Source: Myxococcales bacterium (GTDB taxonomy: Bacteria; Myxococcota; Myxococcia; Myxococcales; Myxococcaceae). From it: a DNA stretch of 64,000 bases. Positions 18,372-28,364 of this stretch are shown here, piece by piece. The stretch is taken from NCBI GenBank assembly GCA_016191815.1, contig JACPVI010000061.1, positions 124,001-188,000 of the forward strand, given 5' to 3'. How positions within the stretch are numbered: the stretch's first letter is position 1; every line of letters starts with the position of its first letter. Both the position numbers and the translations under genes were made by a program. The notes beneath the pieces were generated by a model, which saw only the letters and a program-made list of their open reading frames with translations, did no database searches and was not told the origin of the DNA.

Positions 18372-19691
18372 ATGCCATTGGCGGGAGCCGTTGGTGAGAT
18401 GCTACCTTCCCCCTGCGAGTTTGACCGCTTGGGCCTGACCTACCTGGACAACCACGCCACGACTCCCCTCGACCCTCGGGTCGCCCGGGAGATGGCGCCC
18501 TACCTCGCGGACGAGTTCGGCAACGCCTCCTCCAAGCACGCTCTCGGCATGAGGGCGGCGGCGGCGGTGGAGCGCGCCCGGGAGCAGCTGGCCTCTCTTC
18601 TCGGAGCGAGCCCCAAGGAGGTCGTCTTCACCAGCGGCGCCACCGAATCCAACAACCTGGTGCTCAAGGGAATCGCCGAGGCTTCGCGCGGACAGCGCGA
18701 CCACATCGTCACCGTCCGGACCGAGCACAAGGCCATCCTCGACGCCTGCAAATATTTGGAGAAGACCCGCGAGCAGCAGCTCAGAATGCTTCGCCCGCTC
18801 GGGCTCGCTCCCTCAGCCCTGGAAGGGCTCGAGCCTCAGCTTGCCGGGGCGCGGGTGACATACCTGGAGGTGGGCCGAGACGGCCGGATCGACCTGGGCC
18901 GCTTGCGCGAGGCGATCTCCCAGCGGACTTGCCTGGTCAGCGTGATGCTGGCGAACAACGAGATCGGAGTGCTCCAGCCAATCGCGGAGATCGGCCGGCT
19001 GTGCCGGGAGAAGGGCGTGCCCTTCCACACCGACGCGGCGCAGGGGCTGGGCAGGGTGGAGCTCGACGTGAAGGCGGCCGGGGTGGACTTCGTGTCGATC
19101 AGCGGCCACAAGATGTACGGCCCCAAGGGGGTCGGGGCGCTCTACGTGCGCGACGGGGCGAAGCTGCCTTCCTGCCAGATTCACGGCGGCGGCCATGAGC
19201 GGGGAGTCCGCTCCGGCACCCTGAACGTAGCGGGCGTGGTGGGGCTGGGCGCGGCGGCGGAGCTGTCTGGGCTCGAGCTGAAGTCCGAGGCGCCGCGGCT
19301 GCTCCAACTCCGCGAGAGGTTGACCTCCCGCCTGGAGGGCTCGGTGGAGGGGATCGTCTTCAACGGCGACCTCCGGCACCGGCTCCCCGGGAGCCTGAGC
19401 CTCACCGTCCCGCTGGTCGATTCCGAGAAGGTGATGGAGGAGCTGCCGGGGACGGCAATCTCGTCGGGAGCGGCCTGCTCCTCGCAGTCGCTCGAGACCT
19501 CGCACGTCCTCAGGGCGATCGGCGTCGGGCAGGAGGCCGCCCGCTGCACCCTGCGCATCGGCATCGGCAGGTTCAACACCGAGGAGGAAGTGGAGCGCTT
19601 CGCCCAAGAGCTGCTCTTGGCGATCGAGCGAGTGCGCAGGAGGCTGTCGGGCATGCCCCGCCGGCCGCGAGAAGAGGCCCGCGATGGATGA
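18372..19691 (+). CDS. Cysteine desulfurase, IscS/NifS class
   Basis: A 439-aa (or 430 aa from ATG 18399) PLP enzyme. Family blocks are YLDNHATTPLDPRV, EVVFTSGATESNN and SISGHKMYGPKG with the PLP lysine Lys247. The active-site Cys369 lies in SGAACSSQSLETSHVL, the loop that takes sulfur from cysteine as a persulfide. The loop is of the extended IscS kind. An insertion of about 30 residues after EHKAILDAC is longer than in classic IscS. It overlaps the MoeB/ThiF-like gene by 8 bases. It probably feeds sulfur to the MoaD-like carrier instead of, or besides, general Fe-S assembly, since no iscU follows. Confidence 0.9.
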   Translation: MPLAGAVGEMLPSPCEFDRLGLTYLDNHATTPLDPRVAREMAPYLADEFGNASSKHALGMRAAAAVERAREQLASLLGASPKEVVFTSGATESNNLVLKGIAEASRGQRDHIVTVRTEHKAILDACKYLEKTREQQLRMLRPLGLAPSALEGLEPQLAGARVTYLEVGRDGRIDLGRLREAISQRTCLVSVMLANNEIGVLQPIAEIGRLCREKGVPFHTDAAQGLGRVELDVKAAGVDFVSISGHKMYGPKGVGALYVRDGAKLPSCQIHGGGHERGVRSGTLNVAGVVGLGAAAELSGLELKSEAPRLLQLRERLTSRLEGSVEGIVFNGDLRHRLPGSLSLTVPLVDSEKVMEELPGTAISSGAACSSQSLETSHVLRAIGVGQEAARCTLRIGIGRFNTEEEVERFAQELLLAIERVRRRLSGMPRRPREEARDG

Positions 19692-20511
19692 AAGGAAGCT
19701 CCGGCACGCCCGCCAGCTCCAGATGCCGGAGATCGGCCAGGAGGGACAGGAGCGCATCCGCGCCTCCCGCGTGCTGGTGATCGGCTGCGGCGGCCTCGGG
19801 GCTCCGGTGGTGCAGTACCTGGCGGCGGCCGGCCCCGGCTCGCTCACCCTGGTGGATGACGACATCGTAGAAGTCACCAACCTCAACCGGCAGGTGTTGC
19901 ACCGGTCTGCCGACATCGGCCGCCGCAAGGTGGAGCGCGCCCAGGAGTGGGTGAAGTCGCTCGACCCATCCCTGGAGGTCCGGGCGATCGAGGAGCGGCT
20001 CGGGGTGGAGAACGCGAGGGAGATCATCTCCGACCACCAGTTGGTCGTCGACTGCACCGACGGGCTCACCACCAAGTACCTGCTCAACGACGCCTGCGTG
20101 CTCGAGGATCGCCCGCTGGTGCACGGGGCGGCGGTGGGCCTGAGCGGCCAGGTGTTGGTGGTGAGGGGCCGGAACGGGCCCTGCCTGCGCTGCATCTACC
20201 CGCGGATACCCGCCCGGGGCGAGGTTCCCTCCTGCCAGGAGGCGGGGGTTTTGGGAAGCACCACCGGGGTGGTGGGCGCCTTCATGGCCAGCGAGGCCTT
20301 GAAGGTGCTGGCGGGAGTGCGCGCGGCTCCTGCAAAGCTGTGGTCGTTCGATCTGCTCACGCCGCAGATCCGAGGGTTTTCGGTGCCCAAGCGCACCGAC
20401 TGCGCCGCCTGCGGCGAGAGCCCCAAAGTGGACGCCCGCTGCCGCGAGGACTACGAGGCGGCCGCGAGCTGCGAGCGGCCGGAGCCGCGGGCCGCCGGCA
20501 CCCGGACTTGA
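19684..20511 (+). CDS. MoeB/ThiF-family sulfur-carrier adenylyltransferase
   Basis: A 275-aa E1-like enzyme. The nucleotide-binding motif is VIGCGGLGAPV (about residues 33-43), with the arginine motif NLNRQVLH. Two Cys pairs for structural zinc are present (CLRC and CAAC). It would adenylate the C-terminal glycine of the MoaD/ThiS-like protein at 18052. The ATG lies inside the end of the desulfurase gene, so the two form one operon. It has no C-terminal rhodanese domain, so the sulfur must come from a partner, consistent with the desulfurase next to it. Confidence 0.9.
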   Translation: MDERKLRHARQLQMPEIGQEGQERIRASRVLVIGCGGLGAPVVQYLAAAGPGSLTLVDDDIVEVTNLNRQVLHRSADIGRRKVERAQEWVKSLDPSLEVRAIEERLGVENAREIISDHQLVVDCTDGLTTKYLLNDACVLEDRPLVHGAAVGLSGQVLVVRGRNGPCLRCIYPRIPARGEVPSCQEAGVLGSTTGVVGAFMASEALKVLAGVRAAPAKLWSFDLLTPQIRGFSVPKRTDCAACGESPKVDARCREDYEAAASCERPEPRAAGTRT

Positions 20512-20531
20512 GGCGGTGGGAGGCGGCCCCG

Positions 20532-20942
20532 TCAGGCTGCCTCGAACCAGTTCTCGACCTCGAGGAGCGGCACGCGCTCGAAGTGCCGGACGTTTCTCGT
20601 CACCAAAGCGAGCCGATGGGCGAGGGCGACGGCGGCGATGAGCGTGTCCTCCAGACCAATCGGGACTCCGCGCTTGACCAGCTCGGCAAGAAGGTCGCCT
20701 GCCTGCTCCGCCTCGCCTGGGCCGAACCCGAGGACCCGGACACGTGAGAGCACCTCCTCCTCGAGCCGCGCCCAGAACTTTCGCCGATCGGGCCGGCGCG
20801 CCGCCCCGTAGCGGAGCTCCATGACCGTGATGCTCGTGGTGAAGAGCTCGTCGGCCGGCGCCTCGGCGAGTCGCGCCATCAACACCGCGCTGGGCTCGCG
20901 CTTGATGACCTCCGAGAGAACGTTCGTGTCGAGGAGATACAT
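20532..20942 (-). CDS. vapC: PIN-domain toxin (VapC-type ribonuclease)
   Basis: A 136-aa protein. The acidic residues of the PIN active site are visible: Asp in LLDTNVLSE at the start, Glu in VMELRYGAARR, and Asp in GLEDTLIAA, with a late TRNVRHF strand. These nucleases cut RNA with Mg2+ when freed from their antitoxin. The ATG at 20942 is one base after the stop of the Phd-type antitoxin, the usual order. It appears complete and intact. Confidence 0.9.
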   Translation of the reverse strand: MYLLDTNVLSEVIKREPSAVLMARLAEAPADELFTTSITVMELRYGAARRPDRRKFWARLEEEVLSRVRVLGFGPGEAEQAGDLLAELVKRGVPIGLEDTLIAAVALAHRLALVTRNVRHFERVPLLEVENWFEAA

Positions 20943-20943
20943 G

Positions 20944-21216
20944 CTATTTGGCCGTCACCAGCCGCGGGCGGTGCTTCCCGCGAGCTTCCACGAGCCGAGC
21001 GATCTCCACGAAGAACCGGTCGTCCTTGTCCAGCCACCCCTTCGCATCCGCCAGCCGCGGGCGCATGACCTCCTCCCCTGCCGGGACCAGCCGCGCCATC
21101 GGGCGACCACGTCGCACGATGGTGATCCGCTCCTTCCCGTAGGCCACCCGGCCAAGCAGGTGCGAGAACTGGCGCTTCGCGTCCGCGACGCTGACCTCCG
21201 CTTCGCGTTTCTTCAC
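20944..21216 (-). CDS. Phd/YefM-type antitoxin
   Basis: A 90-aa protein with a GTG start at 21216 and AGGGGAAG just upstream. The N-terminus (VSVADAKRQFSHLLGRV...ITIVRRGRPMARLVP) is the classic Phd/YefM DNA-binding fold. The C-terminal part, rich in basic and acidic residues, would wrap the PIN toxin encoded one base downstream. Antitoxins of this type repress their own operon, and a perfect inverted repeat lies at 21231-21249. Confidence 0.87.
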   Translation of the reverse strand: MKKREAEVSVADAKRQFSHLLGRVAYGKERITIVRRGRPMARLVPAGEEVMRPRLADAKGWLDKDDRFFVEIARLVEARGKHRPRLVTAK

Positions 21217-21230
21217 CGTCTTCCCCTTGA

Positions 21231-21249
21231 AATGGTCTTTTTGACCATT
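21231..21249. promoter_or_regulatory. Operator palindrome of the Phd/VapC-type operon
   Basis: AATGGTC - TTTTT - GACCATT: perfect 7-bp arms with a 5-base spacer, ending 15 bases before the antitoxin start codon (21216). Its AT-rich character stands out from the surroundings. Position and symmetry fit autoregulation by the antitoxin dimer. Confidence 0.7.
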
Positions 21250-21338
21250 ATGGCCCTGCTGACCTGATTCGGCAAGCTCCCAGTTGCGGGCGAGGCGCCG
21301 GGAGAAGCACCGGCGGCCAGCCGCCGAGGGTGGGGCGG

Positions 21339-21728
21339 TCAGAAGATTAGCCTGGCGAGGGCCGCCTGCTTCACCTGGTCCCAGCGCGAGCCGGTCCTCG
21401 GCCAGCGGAAGCGCTTGCCGCGCTCGTCGGTCAAGCGCTTGCCGGTGTAGAGCGCCTTGGCCACCGCCACCGCGTGCCCCACCGCCTGCTCGCGGCTCCG
21501 GCCCCAGATTTCATGGGGCCCGAAGCCGAGCTGGGGCAGCGCGAGCTTGGCGTACCAGGCGGCGCGCAGCTTCCTCGGCGCGTAGACGGTCACCGAGTGG
21601 CTCACGTAGCGCCGGAGAGTCTCCGCCACCAAAAAGCTCGCCTGGTACACCACCGCACGGCTCAGCCGCGCGGTGGTGCGCGAGCTGGACCCTCGGCTCC
21701 GCTTGGCGCTGCTCCTCGGCCGGATCAT
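21339..21728 (-). CDS. Basic hypothetical protein downstream of EttA
   Basis: A 129-aa strongly basic protein starting 25 bases after the ettA stop on the same strand, probably in its operon. The first 25 residues are a Ser/Arg/Lys-rich tail. The rest (LRRYVSHSVTVYAPRKL, EIWGRSREQAVGHAVAVAKALYTG) reads like a folded helical domain. I do not recognise the family. The downstream limit and absence of membrane segments suggest a small nucleic-acid-associated or cytoplasmic protein, but this is a guess. Confidence 0.5.
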   Translation of the reverse strand: MIRPRSSAKRSRGSSSRTTARLSRAVVYQASFLVAETLRRYVSHSVTVYAPRKLRAAWYAKLALPQLGFGPHEIWGRSREQAVGHAVAVAKALYTGKRLTDERGKRFRWPRTGSRWDQVKQAALARLIF

Positions 21729-21753
21729 CGCCTTCCTCCTTCTGCGGCGTAGG

Positions 21754-23427
<1,674 letters not shown>

Positions 23428-23587
23428 GGTCGAGAGTCGAGGGTTGAGTGTCTAGTGTCACCCGTCGAGCCGCGTCCAGCGGCAAGGGCGTTCAGTGCCC
23501 TTCGCGGACGGCCCGCGGCGCCGGTCCGACCAACGACTTGCCTAAGGCGAGCATTCCGGCGGACGCTTGGGCCCCGGAGGTGCCACC

Positions 23588-24139
23588 GTGCGCTCGCACT
23601 GCTCCCTCGTCCTTCTGGCCGGTTTGCCGCTGGCGGCCCTCGCCCAGCCCAAGCTCCGCGCGCCGCCGCCGGAGTTCGTCGAGATGGAGGTGAAGGACCT
23701 CATCGCGGTCGACGGCTCCTCCAACGCGGTCCTGCTCTCTCCCAGAGGCGAGGAAATCGTCGTCCCCATCTTCATCGGCGACGCCGAGGCCACCGCCATC
23801 AGGCTCCGCCTCGACCGCCAGATGCCTCCCCGCCCGCTCACCCATGACCTGCTCGAGACGATGATCAGAAACCTCGGGGGGAGGATCACCAAGATCCAGA
23901 TCGACGACCTCAAGGACAACGTCTATCTCGGCCGCATCCACCTCACCCAGGGCGAGCGCACCCTGGAGATCGACGCCCGGCCCTCCGATTCCATCGCCCT
24001 CGCCCTCGGCATGCGCGCTCCCATCTATGCAGCTCGGAAGGTGATCGACCAGGCCGGAGTCGACCGGCGCGAGCTGGAGCGCAGCCGAAGACGCCCCGGA
24101 CGGCCGCGGTCGGAGGAGCCGCCGAAGTCGGAGCTGTGA
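23588..24139 (+). CDS. Bifunctional nuclease (BFN, DUF151) domain protein with signal peptide
   Basis: A 183-aa protein from the GTG at 23588. The first 20 residues (VRSHCSLVLLAGLPLAALAQ) form a signal peptide with an Ala-x-Ala-like cleavage site. The mature part is a BFN domain, recognised by VLLSPRGEEIVVPIFIGDAEA, AIRLRLDR, HDLLETMIRNLGG and RPSDSIALALGMRAPIY. Plant relatives have nuclease activity; in bacteria the role is unclear. Export is unusual for this family, and the acidic/basic tail after residue 160 is extra. Confidence 0.8.
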   Translation: MRSHCSLVLLAGLPLAALAQPKLRAPPPEFVEMEVKDLIAVDGSSNAVLLSPRGEEIVVPIFIGDAEATAIRLRLDRQMPPRPLTHDLLETMIRNLGGRITKIQIDDLKDNVYLGRIHLTQGERTLEIDARPSDSIALALGMRAPIYAARKVIDQAGVDRRELERSRRRPGRPRSEEPPKSEL

Positions 24140-24174
24140 AGACGGTCGAGCGTCGAGGCTCGGCCCTCGACTCC

Positions 24175-24873
24175 CTAGCGCCCTCGATCCCTCTCCGCGT
24201 TCTCGCCCTTGAGCGGCACGAACCGCACCGGGATGCTCCGCTCGGTGAGACTGGTGCCGTCCGCTTTCTTGGTCACCACCAGCAATTCCGTGTCGTCGCC
24301 CTCTCCCACCGGGATGACCAGCTTTCCCCCGGGCCCAAGCTGCTCGACCAGCGGAGGCGGTACCTTCGCCGCGCCCGCCGACACCACCACCCCATCGAAC
24401 GGCGCCCGCTCCGGCCACCCCAGATAGCCGTCCCCTGCCTTCACCTTCACGTTCCGGTAGCCCAGCCGGGCCAGCACCGAGCTGGACCGCTCCGCCAAAG
24501 GCTCGACGATCTCCACGCTCGCCACCTGCGCGCATAGCTCCGCCAAGAGCGCCGTCTGGTACCCCGAACCCGTCCCCACCTCCAAGACCCGGCAGCCAGG
24601 CTTGAGCTCCATCGATTGAATCATCAGCGCGATCAACGACGGCTGGCTCGTCGTCTGCTCGAAGCCGATCGGCAGAGGGCGGTCCGCCATCTCCTCGCGC
24701 TTGGTGGAGTCGAGCAGGAAGTCCGCCCGCCGCACCTTCTCCATCGCCTGGATGATCCGCTCGTCGCGGATGCCCTGTCGCTCCAAGACCGGCCTCCAAG
24801 AGCGCCCCGGCACCTCCGCGGCGCGGCTGTGACAGGCGACCAACGCAACCGCCACGCACGCCAGCACACGCAT
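24175..24873 (-). CDS. pcm: Protein-L-isoaspartate O-methyltransferase, predicted lipoprotein form
   Basis: A 232-aa protein from the ATG at 24873. Residues 1-14 are a lipoprotein signal with lipobox LVAC (cysteine at residue 14), so it is probably anchored facing the periplasm. The enzyme part has the pre-motif LPIGFEQTTSQPSLIALM, SAM motif I VLEVGTGSGYQTALLAEL and GDGYLGWPERAPFDGV. PIMT repairs isoaspartyl residues in aged proteins using SAM. Because SAM is cytoplasmic, a periplasmic anchor is odd and worth checking. It is divergent from the beta-helix lipoprotein at 24997. Confidence 0.87.
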   Translation of the reverse strand: MRVLACVAVALVACHSRAAEVPGRSWRPVLERQGIRDERIIQAMEKVRRADFLLDSTKREEMADRPLPIGFEQTTSQPSLIALMIQSMELKPGCRVLEVGTGSGYQTALLAELCAQVASVEIVEPLAERSSSVLARLGYRNVKVKAGDGYLGWPERAPFDGVVVSAGAAKVPPPLVEQLGPGGKLVIPVGEGDDTELLVVTKKADGTSLTERSIPVRFVPLKGENAERDRGR

Positions 24874-24996
24874 CGCGACGGCCAGGCTACCACCTCCTGC
24901 CCCCTTCTCCGACACCCCCTCTTGCCCAGCGCCACCCGAAGGGCCAGGCTCCTGCACTCGGAACCGTCTGCCGGGTTCTACTTTCGAGGAGCCCCT
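24874..24996. promoter_or_regulatory. Divergent promoter region between pcm and a beta-helix lipoprotein gene
   Basis: A 123-base gap between divergent genes. A good ribosome site GAGGAG (24986-24991) sits five bases before the TTG start at 24997. No clear palindrome was seen. Confidence 0.4.
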
Positions 24997-26223
24997 TTGC
25001 CTCGCCGCCCCCAGTCGCTTCGAGCCATCACCTGGACCCCCCAGGCAGTCCTCGTACTGCTCGCCGGGTGCGGCTCCCTCTCCTCCCGGGTGCCGGGCCC
25101 TCCGGCGGGGCTCGTCTGCAATCGGGTGCTGCTCGCCCGGGCCGACGCCGCGAGCCTCGGCTCGGCCCTCGGGCGCGCCCAGGCCGGCGACTGCGTGGTC
25201 GCTGAGGGCGGCACCTACCAGGGTGCTTTCAGCGTGCCCGCCGACGTTAGCCTGGCCGCCGACGAGGGCGCGGTGGTGCAACTCGTGGGAGACCAGGCCG
25301 ACGCCCCGGCGCTGCACGTCTCGGGCGGACGCCGCTCCACCATTCGCAGCGTGCGGATTGTCTCCGCCGCCGGCGTGGGCATCGTCATCGACCCCGGCCC
25401 CGCCCAGTTGGTCGACGTGTCGGTGCAGCGCGCCTCCAAGAGCGCCCTGCTCGCCTCTTGCGCGGGGGCAAGCTGCCGCGAGCAAGACGCCGAGAGCACC
25501 CTCAAGGAGTGTTTCCTCACCGAGAGCGGCATCGGCCTGTGGGCCGCCGGCGCCCGGGTGCGGGTGGAAGGTGGGCGCGTCGGCGACTGCCGCTCCACCT
25601 CGCTCACCACCGGCCACGGCGTCATCGCCAGCCATGGCGCCGCGCTCACCTTGGTCGGCACCCTGGTGGAGGCGAACGCCGACGTGGGGATTCTCCTCGA
25701 CGGCCAAGCCACCACCGCGGTGCTGGAAGGCGCCCAGGTCTCGAGGAACCAGGGCCGCGGGGTGTGGGCCCAGGGGCTTCGCGGAAGCGTCGAGGCGCCC
25801 GCGCTTCACGTCCGCGGCCAGTCCGCGCTCGAGCAGAACCGGCTGGTGGGACTGGGCGCCCGCGACTCGCATGGAATCGTCGCGGAAGACAGCACCGTCC
25901 AGAGCACCGTCGCGGTGAAGGTGCCGGTCAGCCTGGGGAACCTGGAAGACGTCGGCGACGGGATCGGCCTTTTCGCCGGCTCCGGCAAGGCGGTGCTTCG
26001 CAACGTCACCTTGCGGGAGAACGCCAGGGCCCAGATGCTGGTGGACGAGGGCGGCAGCGACATCTCACTGCAGTCCGGCGCGATCGAGGAGGGGCCAACG
26101 GGCAAGTACAAGCTGGTGGTGCAGCGCACCACCGTTCAGGTGGCCGCTCCCGCCGCCCTATTGCAAGACCCCGGGCGCGAGCTGCCGGTGAGCGCGTCGG
26201 CACTTCCCATCGCGCAGCGGTGA
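24997..26223 (+). CDS. Right-handed parallel beta-helix lipoprotein
   Basis: A 408-aa protein. The TTG at 24997 is chosen because GAGGAG lies five bases upstream and it gives a signal peptide with lipobox LAGC (LVLLAGCGS). After a Cys-containing linker the sequence breaks into repeats of about 22-25 residues rich in Gly, Val and Ala with Asn/Asp turns (GIGLWAAGARVRVEGG, GVIASHGAALTLVG, DVGILLDGQATTAVL), typical of pectate-lyase-like beta-helices. Such surface proteins bind or cleave polysaccharides or serve as scaffolds. No catalytic set was recognised. It is followed at once by a related gene (26421). Confidence 0.75.
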   Translation: MPRRPQSLRAITWTPQAVLVLLAGCGSLSSRVPGPPAGLVCNRVLLARADAASLGSALGRAQAGDCVVAEGGTYQGAFSVPADVSLAADEGAVVQLVGDQADAPALHVSGGRRSTIRSVRIVSAAGVGIVIDPGPAQLVDVSVQRASKSALLASCAGASCREQDAESTLKECFLTESGIGLWAAGARVRVEGGRVGDCRSTSLTTGHGVIASHGAALTLVGTLVEANADVGILLDGQATTAVLEGAQVSRNQGRGVWAQGLRGSVEAPALHVRGQSALEQNRLVGLGARDSHGIVAEDSTVQSTVAVKVPVSLGNLEDVGDGIGLFAGSGKAVLRNVTLRENARAQMLVDEGGSDISLQSGAIEEGPTGKYKLVVQRTTVQVAAPAALLQDPGRELPVSASALPIAQR

Positions 26224-26420
26224 TGCGCCCGGCACCCGAAAGGCCTGGCCGCCAGCTCAGGACCGAATCGAGCCGGAGCCGCTTCGCGTCCGCCCCGCGC
26301 CTGCGAGCGCCCGGACGGCTCGATTGCCGGCGTGCGGGTGGAGCGAAGCGGCGTCGAGGGGCCGCGTGCGACTTCGCCCGGGCCAAACCGGAGCCGCCGC
26401 TCAGGCGGAGAGCCACACCC
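26224..26420. other. Spacer between two beta-helix lipoprotein genes
   Basis: About 200 bases are open in the frame of the next gene from the ATG at 26223 but read as an Arg-rich stretch unlike a signal peptide. The next gene more likely starts at TTG 26421. No operator or terminator was recognised. Confidence 0.4.
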
Positions 26421-28355
26421 TTGCGGGCTGTCGGCGCAACGCTCGCCGGCGTCCTGCTCGCGGGCTGTGGCCCTACGCCGCCGCCGCCCCCGGAGGCCTC
26501 GCCGGACAATGGGCCAAGCCTCTCCTGCCGAGCAGGCTTCGCCCCCGCCGCAGATGGAGCACAGTGTGAGCCCATCCTCCCAGGCCAGGGCTGCCCGGCG
26601 GGGACGATGCCGCTCCTCGGCGACAGCCGCTGCCTGGAGGTCGGCTGGCTGGCCTGCCCGCCTGGTTTCTCCAGGGAGCAATCGGGCTGGGGCTGCCAGG
26701 AGCAGCTCCCCACCGCCACCTGCGCGAGCGCGACCCGAGAGGAGCTAGGCAGTGCAAGCTGCGTCCCTTTGGGCGACTGCTCCGCGCCGTTCCCTCCGGC
26801 GGGAGCCACCCACCTGGTCGACGACAGCTACACCCAGGAGGACGCGACCCACTTCCGCACCGTCGGGGCGGCGCTCCGGGCCGCGCCCGCCGGCGCGCTC
26901 ATCGCCATCGAGCAAGGGACCTACCCGGAGGACCTCGTGGTCTCCCGTACGGTGAAGCTGGTCGGCCGCTGCGCGGCGAAGGTCCGCGTGGTGGCGCCGC
27001 CCAACGGGTACACCGGCCTCACCGTCAACGCCCAAGGCGTCGAGGCGCAGGGCCTCACCCTGGCCAATCACTGGTGGGGCGTGGACGTGCGGGGCGGAGC
27101 TTCGCTCACTCTCTCTCAGACCGTGGTGGAGGGCTCCTTGGACAACGGCGTGATGGTGGGAGACCCGGGCAGCCGCCTGAGGCTCACCGGCTCGGTGGTG
27201 CGCGGCACCAAGCCCTACCAGTCGCCGTCCGGCTTCGGGGTGCTGGTGGTGAAGGGCGCCTCGCTGGAGATGGACACCACCTCGGTGGCGGCCAACCGCG
27301 GCGCGGGCCTCTACGTGTCGGAGCCGGGGACCACCGCCTCGGTCAGCCGCTCGGTGGTGCGGGACACCCAGGTCGACCTCGATGGCTTGTTCGGGTACGG
27401 CATCACCGTGACCAGGGGCGCCAAGCTGTCGCTCGCCTCGTCGGCGGTTCTGACGAGCCACCGGGCCGGCCTCAACCTCCAGCACGCGGGCACCAGCGCC
27501 GTCGTGTCGGAGACGGTGGTCCGCGGCACCCTCCCCGACAACCGCCGCGCATACGGGGTGGGCATCTCGGTGGTGGGCGGGGCCAAGCTCGAGCTGTCCC
27601 GCTCCCAGCTCACCGAGACCGCCGGGCCGGGAATCGTCACCGTGGATCTCGGCACCGACGCAAAGCTGCGCGACTCGGTGATGCTGGACAACTTGGTCGA
27701 CCGCGAGGGCTTCTTCGGCGACGGGGCCTACGCCTTCGGCGGATCGAAGCTCTCCCTCGATCGCTGCGCCCTGGTGCGCAACCACAGCGCCGGAGTCTTC
27801 GCCGGTGACGCGAACACGGTGCTCACCCTCACCCGCAGCTTGATCCGTGACAGCCGAAACACCCCCCAGCCGGAGGCCACCATGGGGATGGGCGCGGCGG
27901 CGCTCGGCGGAGCGACCGTCCGACTCTTCGAGTCCGCGGTGGTGGACAACCTCCACAGCGCGGTCTTCCTCCTCTACGGCGGCAAGGCGGAGGCGACCGG
28001 CTCGCTGCTGCTCGACACCAGGCCGGTGGGCGCGGAGAAGCTGCTTGGCCACGGCGTCTTCTTGCAAGAGGGCTCGAGCGCGGACTTGACCAGCACCGTG
28101 GTGCAGGGGAGCGAGGGCATCGGGCTGGTGGCCTCGGACTCCGCCGCTGCCCTGCGCGCTTGCTACCTGGGCTTCAACGAGGTGGGCGTGCACGTGCAGG
28201 ATGGCTCTACTCTCTCGGAGCTGGACGTGGTGCCCGCCTCGGTCGCCCCGCGAGAGGTGGCGGTCTCCTCCGACACGGTGTTCGCCGGAAACCGGGTGCG
28301 GGTGGGCAGCGGCACCCTGGCCCTCCCTCCCCCGCCCAACTTCGGAAACCGCTGA
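26421..28355 (+). CDS. Large right-handed beta-helix lipoprotein with Cys-rich N-terminal domain
   Basis: A 644-aa protein from the TTG at 26421, which yields a signal peptide with lipobox LAGC (VLLAGCGPT); an ATG at 26223 would put 66 Arg-rich residues before it. A Pro stretch follows, then a Cys-rich segment (CRAGFAP..., GQGCPAG, CPPGFSREQSGWGC, PTATCASA). From about residue 130 the protein is a long beta-helix of right-handed coils (DUF1565/NosD-like opening: FRTVGAALRAAP...IEQGTYPEDLVV). It is a paralog in architecture of the preceding gene and may bind surface or matrix polysaccharide. No enzymatic residues were identified. Confidence 0.75.
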   Translation: MRAVGATLAGVLLAGCGPTPPPPPEASPDNGPSLSCRAGFAPAADGAQCEPILPGQGCPAGTMPLLGDSRCLEVGWLACPPGFSREQSGWGCQEQLPTATCASATREELGSASCVPLGDCSAPFPPAGATHLVDDSYTQEDATHFRTVGAALRAAPAGALIAIEQGTYPEDLVVSRTVKLVGRCAAKVRVVAPPNGYTGLTVNAQGVEAQGLTLANHWWGVDVRGGASLTLSQTVVEGSLDNGVMVGDPGSRLRLTGSVVRGTKPYQSPSGFGVLVVKGASLEMDTTSVAANRGAGLYVSEPGTTASVSRSVVRDTQVDLDGLFGYGITVTRGAKLSLASSAVLTSHRAGLNLQHAGTSAVVSETVVRGTLPDNRRAYGVGISVVGGAKLELSRSQLTETAGPGIVTVDLGTDAKLRDSVMLDNLVDREGFFGDGAYAFGGSKLSLDRCALVRNHSAGVFAGDANTVLTLTRSLIRDSRNTPQPEATMGMGAAALGGATVRLFESAVVDNLHSAVFLLYGGKAEATGSLLLDTRPVGAEKLLGHGVFLQEGSSADLTSTVVQGSEGIGLVASDSAAALRACYLGFNEVGVHVQDGSTLSELDVVPASVAPREVAVSSDTVFAGNRVRVGSGTLALPPPPNFGNR

Positions 28356-28364
28356 GGCGGAGCT

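Noticed and set aside
26745-28193. 482-codon minus-strand reading opposite the second beta-helix gene
   Set aside because: Composition is His/Val/Glu-rich without motifs, typical of an antisense shadow.
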